From the NCBI RefSeq assembly GCF_000212735.1, contig NC_015510.1:248001-312000 (forward strand): a DNA stretch of 64,000 nucleotides. Reading direction: 5' to 3'. Shown one piece after another: positions 1 to 9,900 of this stretch (position 1 is its first letter; the number at the start of each line of letters is the position of its first letter). Source of the DNA: Haliscomenobacter hydrossis DSM 1100 (GTDB lineage Bacteria > Bacteroidota > Bacteroidia > Chitinophagales > Saprospiraceae). The notes below the pieces were generated by a model, which saw only the letters and a program-made list of their open reading frames with translations, was not told where the DNA came from and did not search any database. Made by a program: the position numbers and the translations under genes.

Positions 1-2
1 AA

Positions 3-137
3 TTAGTGCAATCTCTCATCGAACGTAACTTAGACTGGTTAACTAACTCTCCAAAGGTAGCGCCAAGTTCCCAGTTTTTCTGGCATCTTTGCAATGTGCC
101 GTTAGGTGGGACTCACATTACGCAGCCCCTGTATTAA
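3..137 (+). CDS. C-terminal fragment of an unrecognised protein (cut by window edge)
   Basis: An open frame enters from the left edge and stops at TAA 135-137, giving 44 residues that end in GGTHITQPLY. The composition (DWLTN, SSQFFWHLCNVPLGG) looks like a genuine protein end rather than random sequence. No family is recognised and the start lies outside the window. The 280 bases after it hold only the family A repeat, so this would be the last gene before the minus-strand GntP permease. Confidence is low because only 44 codons are visible. Confidence 0.35.
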   Translation, partial: LVQSLIERNLDWLTNSPKVAPSSQFFWHLCNVPLGGTHITQPLY

Positions 138-174
138 AAGACTTAGCAGATGTATAAACACAACGAATTAATTG

Positions 175-352
175 GATTCGGCTTCGCCAAATATTTTTAA
201 CACGACGACACGACGCAACGATGACACGACGGAATGGCTACCGCCTCAATACGACGCAAAGCGTCTTATACACTGAGCGCGTAGCGTGAAGATCGTCGTG
301 TCGTCGTTGCGTCGTGTCGTCGTGTTTATAAAAAAAGCAGCGAAGCTGCTTC
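175..352. repeat. Family A hairpin repeat, copy A1
   Basis: A 178-bp element. It starts with GATTCGGCTTCGCCAAAT, followed by an arm of ACACGACG-type units (201-232), a centre, an inverted arm of GTCGTGTC units (about 291-324), and the end AGCAGCGAAGCTGCTTC. The two ends are shared almost exactly with copy A2 (33273-33448). It fills most of the gap between the left-edge gene and the GntP permease, where it could also act as a transcription barrier for convergent genes (inference). Confidence 0.75.
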
Positions 353-417
353 CTAACTGCGTAATCGTGAGTAACTAAGATGCAGCACAGCTGCCCATTC
401 ACATCCCGGTTACTCCC

Positions 418-1749
418 CTACCCCACCAAAAACGTCAACCCAAAGATCACCAAAATCGCCGTCGCCGACATGATCAAGGTCCCGATGCTGTGCGACAAAT
501 TCCCCTGCTTGATCGTCAAACCCGTCAATTGCGTCACCGCCCAAAAGAAGCTGTCATTGGCGTGTGAAATGGCAATTGCACCCGAACCAATGGCCAGTAC
601 CGTAAAAATCCGCATCATTTCTGAATCCAGGCCTAACGTAACCAGCAACGGCGCAATGATGGATGCCGTAGTGATCATGGCCACCGTAGAGGAACCCTGC
701 GCCGTTTTTAGGGAAAACGCAATGATGTAGGGCAAAAAGATACCCCAACCCGCTTCACTTAAACTGGAGCTCACCAGATCACCAATGCCCGAATTTTGCA
801 GCATTTTACCAAAAACACCACCTGCTCCGGTAATGAGAATAACTGGCGCAGCGAGCACCAGCGAATCGCCAATCCAACCCGTAGAGGAAAGCAATTTGCG
901 GTCAAATTTTTCGGGCAAAAAGAAAGACAAAAATGCGCCAATCAACAAGGCGATGATCGGACTACCCACAAATAAAATCGTTTGGGCCAGTGCGCCCGTG
1001 CCGAATGGTTTGGTGGGATAATCGGCAATTGAGGCAAAAATGATGAGGATTAATGGAAAAACGATGGGCAAAAATGCCTTGAAAGCCGAGGGTTGTTTGC
1101 CAGTCTTTTCTACATTTTCATCAGTCGCAAATTTAGGCTCAAGGGGGATTCCCATCACGAACTTTTTGATGAAAAAGTAGCTGGGGATCAGGGTAATCGA
1201 ACTCACCAATAAACCCCATAATATGACACTCCCCAGATTGGCTTCAATAATCCCGGCCGCAGCGATCGGTCCTGGCGTAGGTGGCACCAAGGAGTGGCTG
1301 GCGGTAGCACCAAGGGCCAGGGCAATGGCAACTGCTGCATAGGGCACCTTGCTTTTTAATGAAAGGGATTTACAAATGGGGTTCATCATGATGAACGTGC
1401 TATCCCCAAAAATGGGGATCGACAAAATATAGCCACTCAGCATCATGGCCAGCATCACCGATTTTTCGCCAATCCAGGACAGCACCTTTTGCGCAATCAC
1501 CATGGCGCCACCCGTTTTTTCCAAAAACACCCCAATGGTTACCCCCAATAAGATGAGGATACCAATATTGCCCATGACGCCTCCAAAGCCGTCCTTGATG
1601 GATTGGATGATCAGACTCGTGGGCATTCCAACCAATAATCCAAACCCGATCGCTCCGACGAACAAGGCTAAAAAAGGATGAATGTCGTATTTGGTGATGG
1701 CCACCAGAATAAAAGCGAGTGCAACAAGGGTAAAAAGAATGGTGAGCAT
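418..1749 (-). CDS. GntP-family gluconate/organic-acid:H+ symporter
   Basis: A 443-aa polytopic inner-membrane permease of the GntP (gluconate permease) family, with about 12 hydrophobic segments over its whole length. Typical family stretches are visible: the N-terminal FLALFVGAIGFGLLVG, the polar stretch ATASHSLVPPTPGPIAAAG near the middle, and the C-terminal SSTVAMITTASI and ISHANDSFFWAVTQL. The family imports sugar acids such as gluconate, or related hydroxy acids, with protons. The substrate cannot be read from sequence. It is last in a minus-strand run after the secreted nuclease-fold protein, with a gap of about 105 bp, so it may have its own promoter. No kinase for gluconate lies beside it, which leaves the pathway open. 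Confidence 0.88.
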   Translation of the reverse strand: MLTILFTLVALAFILVAITKYDIHPFLALFVGAIGFGLLVGMPTSLIIQSIKDGFGGVMGNIGILILLGVTIGVFLEKTGGAMVIAQKVLSWIGEKSVMLAMMLSGYILSIPIFGDSTFIMMNPICKSLSLKSKVPYAAVAIALALGATASHSLVPPTPGPIAAAGIIEANLGSVILWGLLVSSITLIPSYFFIKKFVMGIPLEPKFATDENVEKTGKQPSAFKAFLPIVFPLILIIFASIADYPTKPFGTGALAQTILFVGSPIIALLIGAFLSFFLPEKFDRKLLSSTGWIGDSLVLAAPVILITGAGGVFGKMLQNSGIGDLVSSSLSEAGWGIFLPYIIAFSLKTAQGSSTVAMITTASIIAPLLVTLGLDSEMMRIFTVLAIGSGAIAISHANDSFFWAVTQLTGLTIKQGNLSHSIGTLIMSATAILVIFGLTFLVG

Positions 1750-1854
1750 ATCCGAGTAAGTTTGAATTTAAAGCTAAATAAAGTCAAAATACTCAGAAAT
1801 ACGCACGCTTACATTATTTAAATTTGCGTAGCGCCCAAAAAACGATACAATTAC

Positions 1855-2715
1855 CTACCACCCCAATACCGCGAGTACCGCATGGTGATCCGAAGCAAAC
1901 CTACCCGCCCAGGTATTGGTCAAGGTGGCATGTTTGAGCACTTTCAACTTACCCGGATTTTTGATAAAAATATAATCGATGTGTCTGCCCTCCTGCTCCA
2001 TGACCGTAAAGCCATTGAAGGTGCTGTAAGGGCCAAAATGGGGCGAGAGGCTAAGCCCTTCGGTATCGATGAGTTTATCGGGGTTGTTGGCTTCCACCAA
2101 AACCGTGATGGGCTCATCGCTGGGTACGGCGTTAAAATCGCCAGTGATGATGGCCGGAGTGGTGCCCGCAATTTCTTTGACCTTTTGCAGCAATAGTTTT
2201 GAACTTTCCCGCCGAGCCACTTTGCCAATGTGGTCATAATGGGTATTGAAAAAATAAAACACCTTCTTGCTTTTTTTGTCTTTGAACTTCGCCCAGGTCA
2301 CGATTCGATTCAGGTTGGCATCCCAGCCTTTGCTCGGTACGTTGGGCGTTTCGCTCAACCAAAAGGTCGCACTGCTGAGTACTTCAAATTTGTCTTTAAG
2401 GTACAAAATGGGGGAAAATTCGCCTTTTTCCTGGCCATCGTCACGACCTACGCCCAGGTAAGCATACTGGGGCTGAGCACTGATCACGTCCTTGATTTGA
2501 CCAACCAAGGCCTCTTGCATGCCACAGATGTCTACACCGTAAAACGGCAACATACTGGCTAGATTTTCCTTGCGTTTTTGCCACTGGTTTTCGCCGTCTT
2601 GCGTAGTGTTGTAGCGGATGTTGAAGGTCATCGTGACGAGTGATTGTGCGGGAAGAACACCCATCATCAATTGAAACAGCAAAGTCAGAAGGACCAATTT
2701 AAGGTTAGGTGACAT
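1855..2715 (-). CDS. Secreted endonuclease/exonuclease/phosphatase-fold hydrolase
   Basis: A 286-aa protein with an N-terminal signal peptide (residues 1-24, ending LPAQS) followed by a complete EEP (DNase I-like) domain. Expected active-site motifs are present: FNIRYN (N32), GMQEAL (E68), NTHYDH (H159), GDFNAVP (D193, N195) and the terminal SDHHA (D276, H277). Members cleave phosphodiester or phosphomonoester bonds with a divalent metal. Secreted Bacteroidetes members act in the periplasm or outside the cell on nucleic acids, phospholipids or inositol phosphates, and I cannot choose between these. It lies 42 bp downstream of the adhesin-like gene on the same strand, which is close enough for cotranscription. 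Confidence 0.85.
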   Translation of the reverse strand: MSPNLKLVLLTLLFQLMMGVLPAQSLVTMTFNIRYNTTQDGENQWQKRKENLASMLPFYGVDICGMQEALVGQIKDVISAQPQYAYLGVGRDDGQEKGEFSPILYLKDKFEVLSSATFWLSETPNVPSKGWDANLNRIVTWAKFKDKKSKKVFYFFNTHYDHIGKVARRESSKLLLQKVKEIAGTTPAIITGDFNAVPSDEPITVLVEANNPDKLIDTEGLSLSPHFGPYSTFNGFTVMEQEGRHIDYIFIKNPGKLKVLKHATLTNTWAGRFASDHHAVLAVLGW

Positions 2716-2757
2716 TTTTTATTCATTTTGTTTGGTGCAATATTAACAAACTGTTCC

Positions 2758-5700
2758 TTATCGAAACAAGGTTATTTCGCCCCGAACCAGTTCATTTCCT
2801 GCTCCTCTGTCATCCACGTATTCAATTTTGAACCAATAAATGTATACCCCTTTGGGTGCCTGCTGGCCCCGTATCTGTCCATCCCAACCCGTGTTCAAAT
2901 CCGTAGAGCGGAATACTGGCCCGCCCCAGCGGTCAAATACCTGTAACTCGTAGCCTTTGACCTGAACGAGTTCATTGATAAAGGGGCGGAAAACATCGTT
3001 GTTGGTGTTGCCATTGGGTGTAAAAGCATTGGGCGTATATGCTTTAAACACTATGCAGTGTCGGAAACTCAGTTCCAACGAATCGGTGCTGGTACAGCGG
3101 TCGTTCGCTGCCCTGACCCAATAAGTTCCCGCTGCAGTTGCACTCAAAGATGAGCGGCTGCTGCCGTCCTGCCAAAAGAGTTGAGCACCCTTACTGGCAC
3201 TTGCCCACAAGACGTGGGGTCTGTCGTCACAAACCAGGGTATCCTGCCCCAGCGCTACGGTTGGAATGGATTTGTACGTAACCGTGATGGAATCGCTAAA
3301 GCTGCAATTGTCCTTAACGGCTTTTGCCCAAAAAATACCCGAATTGATCACAGTGATGGTTTCCTTGGTCGATCCAGTGCTCCAACGCAACTGGTTTACC
3401 CCGGAGATGGCGCGCAGGATAAGGGTTTCACCTGTGCACAAAACAGTGTCTTTACCCAGCTCAAAATGCGGCAATGGCTGGACAGTGAGATTGATGCTGT
3501 CGCGATCGGCGCAACCGTTGACCGTGGCTTCCAGCCAGTATAATCCGGTAGTGGCGGCCTTAAACGACCTATTGCTACTTCCATCTTGCCAGTGGTAAAC
3601 TGCGTTGTCCAGATTCGAGTGCAAATCCAAACTCGCCCCTGCACATAAGATGGAGTCTCGCCCCAAACTCAAGTTCAACGGGAGGCAGCCCTTCACTACG
3701 ATGGTATCCCGAGCGGTACACTCGCCATCACGGACTTCCACCCAAAACGTATCTGCGGTATTGACGCGCAGAGTTGGAGCTGTACTGTTGTCGCTCCATA
3801 AATAATTACGCCCCCCCGTTTTGGAAGCATCCAACAGCAAAGACCCAGCACTGCCAATACTGGTGTCACGCCCCAAATTAAGGGCGCTTAGATTGATCAT
3901 GCGTACCTTAGTAGAATCCACTACGGTAGTGCACCCTGAAAGGTCTACCACAACTTTGTATGTCCCCGCTTGAGTGACCTTGATTTGTGCATTGCTGGAT
4001 CCATCTTGCCAGCGGTAATTTACGCCATGCAGGTTTAAATCGGCATCCAGTATCAGGCTTTGACCAAAACACACGGTAGTGTCATTGATCAGGTTGAGTT
4101 TAAATGCGCTGGGGGCTAATACCTTGACTGTATCGTGCAGCGCACAGCCATTCTTGTACGTTACGGCAACATGGTAGGTGCCAATCTGACTGACCGGGAG
4201 GGTCGCCTGGGTACTACCGTCGCTCCAGCGGTATTTTTCGTTAAAATTCAAGGTATAGGCATTCAGGGTGATGGAATTGTTTTGACACAAGACCACATCT
4301 TTGCCTAAAATGCCTGCATCAAGCTCAGGAGAGCCAAAAACCCAATTTTCATTGCTGTTGTTGAGGTTAGTGCTGTTGGCACCAGCAAAAAACCGGCTTG
4401 ATCCTACTCCCTGTTGATCGCGCATTTGGAGAAAATTAGCCCGGACTACCCCACTGTCCATCTTGATCTGGGACTTATTTCCCATTTGTGTGGAGCGCAG
4501 AACAATGGAATCACAGGGGTTGCCAACTGCCTGGAAATACTTGTTGATGGTTTGAGCATGGGCAGCATCCAAATCATACGTTTTACCCGCAGTGAAGATT
4601 AGGGAATCAATCACATTTTCACCCAAAATAATCCCCCTGTTGCGCATTTCCATTCGATTGAAAGTACTCACTTTAGGAATCTTGTCGCCAGCTGCCACGT
4701 AATCGCTCAGAAGGGAAGAAGTACCTTCTGCATTAGAAAACAAAACATGGTGAAATTTTACATCAGCATATGTGATATAGGTGGGCGAGGTATTGGTAAA
4801 TTCCAATAGCGAAGTACCGGCATCAACAGTTGCTTTTGGCCCAATAAAAAAAGAATAAAGAGAGGAGGCTAAAGAACCATTCCTGGTAATACGCCAATGG
4901 CTATTGCCCATTTTAAGGGTTGTAGAATCATCGTTTAGCATAAAAAATGTTTCCGTCGTGACCGGTTTTCCGTTGGAATTAAATTCACCGGAACGTTGGT
5001 ACAAATTCGTAGCGCTTAACGTATCCTGTAAAATCCAGGAGCCTGCACCATTTAGGATGGCATTGTAGATGTGGTATCCACGGGTGCGTAAAGTTTGATT
5101 TTGATCGGGCGAGAGCAACCTCAATTCGGATATTCCTCCAACTTTATTTTCAGGTAAGTCAACTGACCCATAGGCATTTAAAATCCACATGTCAAAATTG
5201 ATGGGATTGTTGGTAACACCCGTCCAACTCATGTTTTTACAATATGCCTGTTGGTCTCTGCTGATTACTCTTTGGTCGGGGCCATCAAAGGAATTGACAT
5301 CAAAAAAAACATTGTCCATATCATTGGGAATACATTCTCCACCCACTCCACCGCTGACTGCCGCCCAATTGGCCTGTTCGTACCAACTGCCACTACCTCC
5401 TTTTCCCACCCAATAAAGATCGCGTCCACCCAGTTGGTTGATGATCCACCCCTGGTTATTGCCCACATCAATTGAATTATTGGCCGTGGTCGTGCCCACT
5501 CCAATGCGTTTGATGTCCCGTATCGATAAACGCTCCACGTTAAGTGCTTGGGTCGTTTTGAGGTATGCTTGCCCGTTCAATACCGTACTACTCATTTCAA
5601 TCCTGCCATAACACGCTTTGGGAACAATCCATTCTGCCAGGGTAAAGGTATCATTTGAATTGATTTTAAAAACCTGATAGAAATTGAGCATCTTCAACAC

Positions 5701-6570
5701 AGTGGTGGTATTGCTGCCATAACTGTTTAGAGAGCCGATACAACTGATCGTATCAAAAACCTGGCTCTGCTTGGACTGATTGCTCAATTGTGCCTCGCCT
5801 CCAGAGAATAAAACCACATTGTATTGCAGACCCGGACCGTCGGGCCCGCTCATCATTGAACCCGAAAGATTGCTGAAATCAATGGTTGAATTGACCGCAT
5901 CCAATACCAGGTTAACGGGGTTTATTGCCCATTCCAGCCTGGCATTGTTTTGTGGATCCAGGTTGCGTAGCGTCCAATAGGTTTTACCCAATGAAAGCTT
6001 GCGTTGATTTCCTTCCCGGGATAAAAAGCTATGGGTAAAAACCTGCTGATTGGCGGTACTAAAATCACCCCGGACAAAATAGAAGGTATTCAATACGAAA
6101 AGACTGTCGGCTAAGCCCCAGGAGCCTGAACCATCAAGGTGTATATTCCGATTGAAGATACGGCCTGCGGAAGTAATGAGACTGCCTACATGGTCACCTT
6201 CAAAAAAAAAGTCCCCTCGGAATTCTTGTTTTAAATTGGCAACAAAGGTCAAGGAGCCGAATACATGTATTGCTTTTTCTGCCGTGCCGCTCAAGGTTGG
6301 GGCACCTAAAGCTCCGGTCCAATTCATGTTGCGGCAGTAAACATGCTCCACATCTATAGTTATGCGGATACTGTTGCCCGAATTGGCATCAAAAAAAACC
6401 TGATCATTAACTGTAGGAACGACCTTGTGCTTCGCAACACCTCCGCTTGTCGTAGCCCAATGGTTGAGGTCTGACCAATTGCCAGCATCTTCTACCCAGT
6501 AATAGTCAGCAGCTTGTACCGCCTGACCGATCATCAGTAACAACATTGTCAAAAATAGGGGCCTAAACAT
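2758..6570 (-). CDS. T9SS type B (gliding-associated) adhesin-like surface protein, shorter paralogue
   Basis: About 1270 aa, taking the Met before FRPLFLTMLLL (6570) as the start because a signal peptide follows at once. The frame is open to an earlier ATG at 6621, which is less likely. Layout: signal peptide; two units of a beta-rich domain opening with YYWVEDAGNWSDLNHW and LYWVGKGGSGSW (residues about 20 and 381), each with VFFDANS/VNSF and C-NMSW motifs; six Ig/PKD-like repeats of about 75 aa with the LGxDTxxC...WxDGS pattern (from about residue 752); and a C-terminal about 85-aa type B sorting domain (AYTPNAFTPNGNTNNDVF, FDRWGG, GVYIYWFKI). One repeat lacks its Cys (DTSIGSAGS). It should be exported by T9SS to the cell surface. 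It is a shortened relative of the neighbour at 6913-13101. Confidence 0.9.
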   Translation of the reverse strand: MFRPLFLTMLLLMIGQAVQAADYYWVEDAGNWSDLNHWATTSGGVAKHKVVPTVNDQVFFDANSGNSIRITIDVEHVYCRNMNWTGALGAPTLSGTAEKAIHVFGSLTFVANLKQEFRGDFFFEGDHVGSLITSAGRIFNRNIHLDGSGSWGLADSLFVLNTFYFVRGDFSTANQQVFTHSFLSREGNQRKLSLGKTYWTLRNLDPQNNARLEWAINPVNLVLDAVNSTIDFSNLSGSMMSGPDGPGLQYNVVLFSGGEAQLSNQSKQSQVFDTISCIGSLNSYGSNTTTVLKMLNFYQVFKINSNDTFTLAEWIVPKACYGRIEMSSTVLNGQAYLKTTQALNVERLSIRDIKRIGVGTTTANNSIDVGNNQGWIINQLGGRDLYWVGKGGSGSWYEQANWAAVSGGVGGECIPNDMDNVFFDVNSFDGPDQRVISRDQQAYCKNMSWTGVTNNPINFDMWILNAYGSVDLPENKVGGISELRLLSPDQNQTLRTRGYHIYNAILNGAGSWILQDTLSATNLYQRSGEFNSNGKPVTTETFFMLNDDSTTLKMGNSHWRITRNGSLASSLYSFFIGPKATVDAGTSLLEFTNTSPTYITYADVKFHHVLFSNAEGTSSLLSDYVAAGDKIPKVSTFNRMEMRNRGIILGENVIDSLIFTAGKTYDLDAAHAQTINKYFQAVGNPCDSIVLRSTQMGNKSQIKMDSGVVRANFLQMRDQQGVGSSRFFAGANSTNLNNSNENWVFGSPELDAGILGKDVVLCQNNSITLNAYTLNFNEKYRWSDGSTQATLPVSQIGTYHVAVTYKNGCALHDTVKVLAPSAFKLNLINDTTVCFGQSLILDADLNLHGVNYRWQDGSSNAQIKVTQAGTYKVVVDLSGCTTVVDSTKVRMINLSALNLGRDTSIGSAGSLLLDASKTGGRNYLWSDNSTAPTLRVNTADTFWVEVRDGECTARDTIVVKGCLPLNLSLGRDSILCAGASLDLHSNLDNAVYHWQDGSSNRSFKAATTGLYWLEATVNGCADRDSINLTVQPLPHFELGKDTVLCTGETLILRAISGVNQLRWSTGSTKETITVINSGIFWAKAVKDNCSFSDSITVTYKSIPTVALGQDTLVCDDRPHVLWASASKGAQLFWQDGSSRSSLSATAAGTYWVRAANDRCTSTDSLELSFRHCIVFKAYTPNAFTPNGNTNNDVFRPFINELVQVKGYELQVFDRWGGPVFRSTDLNTGWDGQIRGQQAPKGVYIYWFKIEYVDDRGAGNELVRGEITLFR

Positions 6571-6662
6571 GCCTGTCGTTTTTGGGTGGACCCAAAAATT
6601 AGCGATCATTGAGTCCAACATTATTTTCCCAAACCCCTAAAAATTGTCAAATCAAAATAGAA

Positions 6663-6676
6663 CTCCGCCTGCGGTG
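6663..6676. repeat. Short CCGCCTGCGG palindrome
   Basis: CTCCGCCTGCGGTG is a near-perfect small palindrome. Versions also occur at 46010-46022 (CCGCCGCAGGCGG) and 63848-63858, always in gaps and next to larger hairpins. Function unknown. Confidence 0.4.
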
Positions 6677-6678
6677 TA

Positions 6679-6840
6679 AGAGCTTGTTTAAATATTTTTG
6701 TTTTGCTGCAAATGGCTCGATCTGATGTGAATTTCGTTCCGAAAATGCTCATTTAGCGCTGCTAAACTCCGCTTTTCGTGCCTCATTCACATCAAATCGA
6801 CCTCATTTTCGCCTAAAACAAAAATATTTAAACAAGCTCT
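6679..6840. repeat. About 160-bp hairpin element, copy 1
   Basis: A 162-bp element bounded by perfect 26-bp inverted repeats (6679-6704 and 6815-6840) that begin AGAGCTTGTTTAAATATT. Inside, TCGATCTGATGTGAAT (6717) pairs with ATTCACATCAAATCGA near 6788 with one mismatch, and the centre holds TTTAGCGCTGCTAAA. It lies between the two adhesin paralogues. No coding capacity is seen. It shares size, layout and central palindrome with elements at 14622, 50664 and 56570. Confidence 0.8.
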
Positions 6841-6912
6841 AAAGCGGAATCGATAAGTTAGAAAAAAAAATCAACTAATCAAAAGATTTATGGATATTTC
6901 TTTTTAGCGCCC

Positions 6913-9900
6913 CTAGCGAATCAAGCTCACTTCTCCACGAATCAGCTCACTTCCGGCACCTTTGTCATCCACATATTCAATTTTGAACCAATAAATGTAC
7001 ACCCCCTGTGGGGCCTGCTGACCCCGAATCAAACCATCCCAACCCGTGTTTATGTCCGTAGAGCGGAATACTTGCCCACCCCAACGGTCAAAAACCTGCA
7101 ACTCATACCCATTGACCTGTACAAATTCATTGATCAAAGGACGGAAAACATCGTTGGTGGTATTCCCGTTGGGTGAAAAAGCATTGGGCGTAAATGCTTT
7201 AAACACGATGCATTGCCGGAAACTCAGTTCCAGAGAATCGGAGCTGGCACAGCGGTCATTCGACGCCCTGACCCAATAAGTACCCGGTGTAGTTGTACTC
7301 AAGGACGACTGGCTGCTGCCGTCCTGCCAAAGGAGTTGTGCACCCGTACTGGCACTTGCCCGTAAGAGATGTGGCTTGTCGTCGCAGACCAGGGTATCTG
7401 GGCCTAAAGTCACCGTAGGGATCGCCTTTACATCCACTTTGATGGAATCCGCAAAACTGCAATTGTTCAAGATTGCCCGGGCTGAATAAACCCCGGTATT
7501 GGTCACACTGATGCTGGGGCTGGGGGATGATCCCGTGTTCCAAATCACCTGGTCAGCTCCTGTGAAAGCAAGTAAGGTCAAATTTTCTCCACTACAAAGC
7601 ACCGTATCTTTGCCCAAATTAAAACGGGGAAGCGGATTGTAGCCGATCTGTATCGAATCCCGGATTTGACAACGCCCGGCACTCGCCTGCGCCCAATAAG
7701 TGCCCGCACTATTGACCACAAAGCGAGGGGTATTAGAGCCGTCTTGCCACAAATAATTCACCCCAGGCACTTGCAATTGCAGGGTCAGGGTGCGGCCTTC
7801 GCACAAAGTTGTGTCGTTGGCCAACAAACGCGGCGGCAAATTGACCACTTGCACGGCTACGGTATCGCTGCGTGAACAACCATTGAGGTCTATGGCCAAC
7901 GAATACGTACCGCTTTGATTGATTTGTCGAGAAATGGTACTCTGCCCGTCGTTCCAGCGGTAAGTACCCCCAGCAACACTTGGATTCAAGTTTAACGTTT
8001 CATTGTTGCATAAAATGGTATCCCGCCCAAGTGAAAACAGTGGAATGGGTTTATAATCTACACGTATGGAATCAGCGACGCTACAACGCCCCGCACTCGC
8101 CCGCACCGAATACAAACCTCCTTGAGTGACGGTAAAAATATTGGCACTCGAATTGTCTTGCCAACGGATCGTCGCACCCGGAACATTGACTTGTAAAGGT
8201 AAACTTTGGCCATCACACAAACTGGTATCTCGGCCCAATAGTCCTCTGGGTAAATCAATAAACTGCACCTTGATGCTGTCGCGCACCCTGCACCCTTCCA
8301 CCGTCACGTCTGACCATACTGTCTCGGTTTGGGTCAAGGTGCGGGTGGCGGTAGTATTGCCATTGTTCCAACGATAGGTTGCATTGACCCGACTGGCATT
8401 CAGCAACAAGGATTCTCCAGCGCACAGGGTAGTATCTCGACCCAAAGAATACCTAAAAGTTGGAGCAAAAGAGACCAGGATCGAATCGCGTTTGGTACAA
8501 CCATTCAAGGAAACATCGACATAATAAGTGTTGGTTTGGGTAACCCGAATACGTGAAGCGGTTGCACCAGTATTCCAGAGGTAAGTCGCTCCAATATTTG
8601 CAACATCCATGGTGTAAGCTTCACCAATACAAAACCCACGATTGACCCCCAATTCAAATGAAGGCCCCTGGTTAAAGTTAAAGCGGCGTTGATCGCTGAA
8701 TGTACAGGTATTGAGGGTAGTGGTCAGGGTGTAAACCCCGCCCGATTGTACATTGATACCGGAGTTGGTACTTCCTGTCGACCAGCGATACGTGACATTG
8801 CCTGGTGTATTGACCTGCCCGACCAGATTGAAGATCGCGCCAACGCACAAAGTGGTATCTCCGCCCAGTTCAAAACGCGGCAAAGCCTGGATAACCAGAT
8901 TGATGCTGTCGCGTTCGGTACAGCCATTGGCGGTCGCTTCAAGCCAATACACGCCTGCCGTAGTTGCCCGGAAAGTAGCATTGCTACTTCCATCTTGCCA
9001 ACGGTATACCGCATTGCCCAGGTTAGAACGCAAATCAAAACTGGCTGCTTCACAAAAGCTGGTATCCCGCCCCAGGCTCAAACCCAGGCTAGGAAGTACA
9101 CTGATCACTATGGAATCGCGAGCAGTACATTGCCCATCATTGACCTCCACCCAAAAGAGACCAGCCGTGCTGGCTCGCAAAGTGTCGGCAGTACTGCCAT
9201 CACTCCACAAATAAGTCCTCCCGCCAGCTTTTGACGCATCAAGTGTGAGCGATTGCCCATCGCAAATGGTGGTATCTCGCCCCAGATTGATCGCAGCGGG
9301 GCTGATGATGCGCACCGTAGTAGAATCAGTAGCCGTACAGCCCGACAATTCAACAATCACTTTGTATTTCCCGGCTTGGGTGGCATTGATGCTGGCACTG
9401 GTAGAACCGTCCTGCCATTGGTAAGTTGCACCGACCAGGTTTAAATCCGCGTCCAGCACCAGACTTTGACCGGAGCACAGGGTGGTATCATTGATCAGAT
9501 TGGGGGTAAAATCGTCGGCGGGCAAAATCCTGACGGTATCCCGCAGGACACAACCATTGCCATACGTAACCGCCACATGGTACGTGCCTGCCCGGTTGAC
9601 AGGTAAGGTAGCCTGGGTACTACCGTTACTCCACAGGTATCTTTCACTGGTGTTGTAAGTATTCGCATCGAGGGTGAGTGAGTTATTTTTACACAACACC
9701 ACATCTTTGCCCAAAATGCCCTCGTCGACATAGTCTACCGGGGAGTCAAAAATCCAGTTTTCATTGCTGTTGTTGATGTTGGTGCTGTTGGCTCCCGCGA
9801 AAAACTTGGTAGACCCAACTCCACGTTGGTCGCGCATCTGGATAAAATCACCCAATACTACGCCGCCATTCATGTTGACGATGGCTTTGTTGCCAGCCAC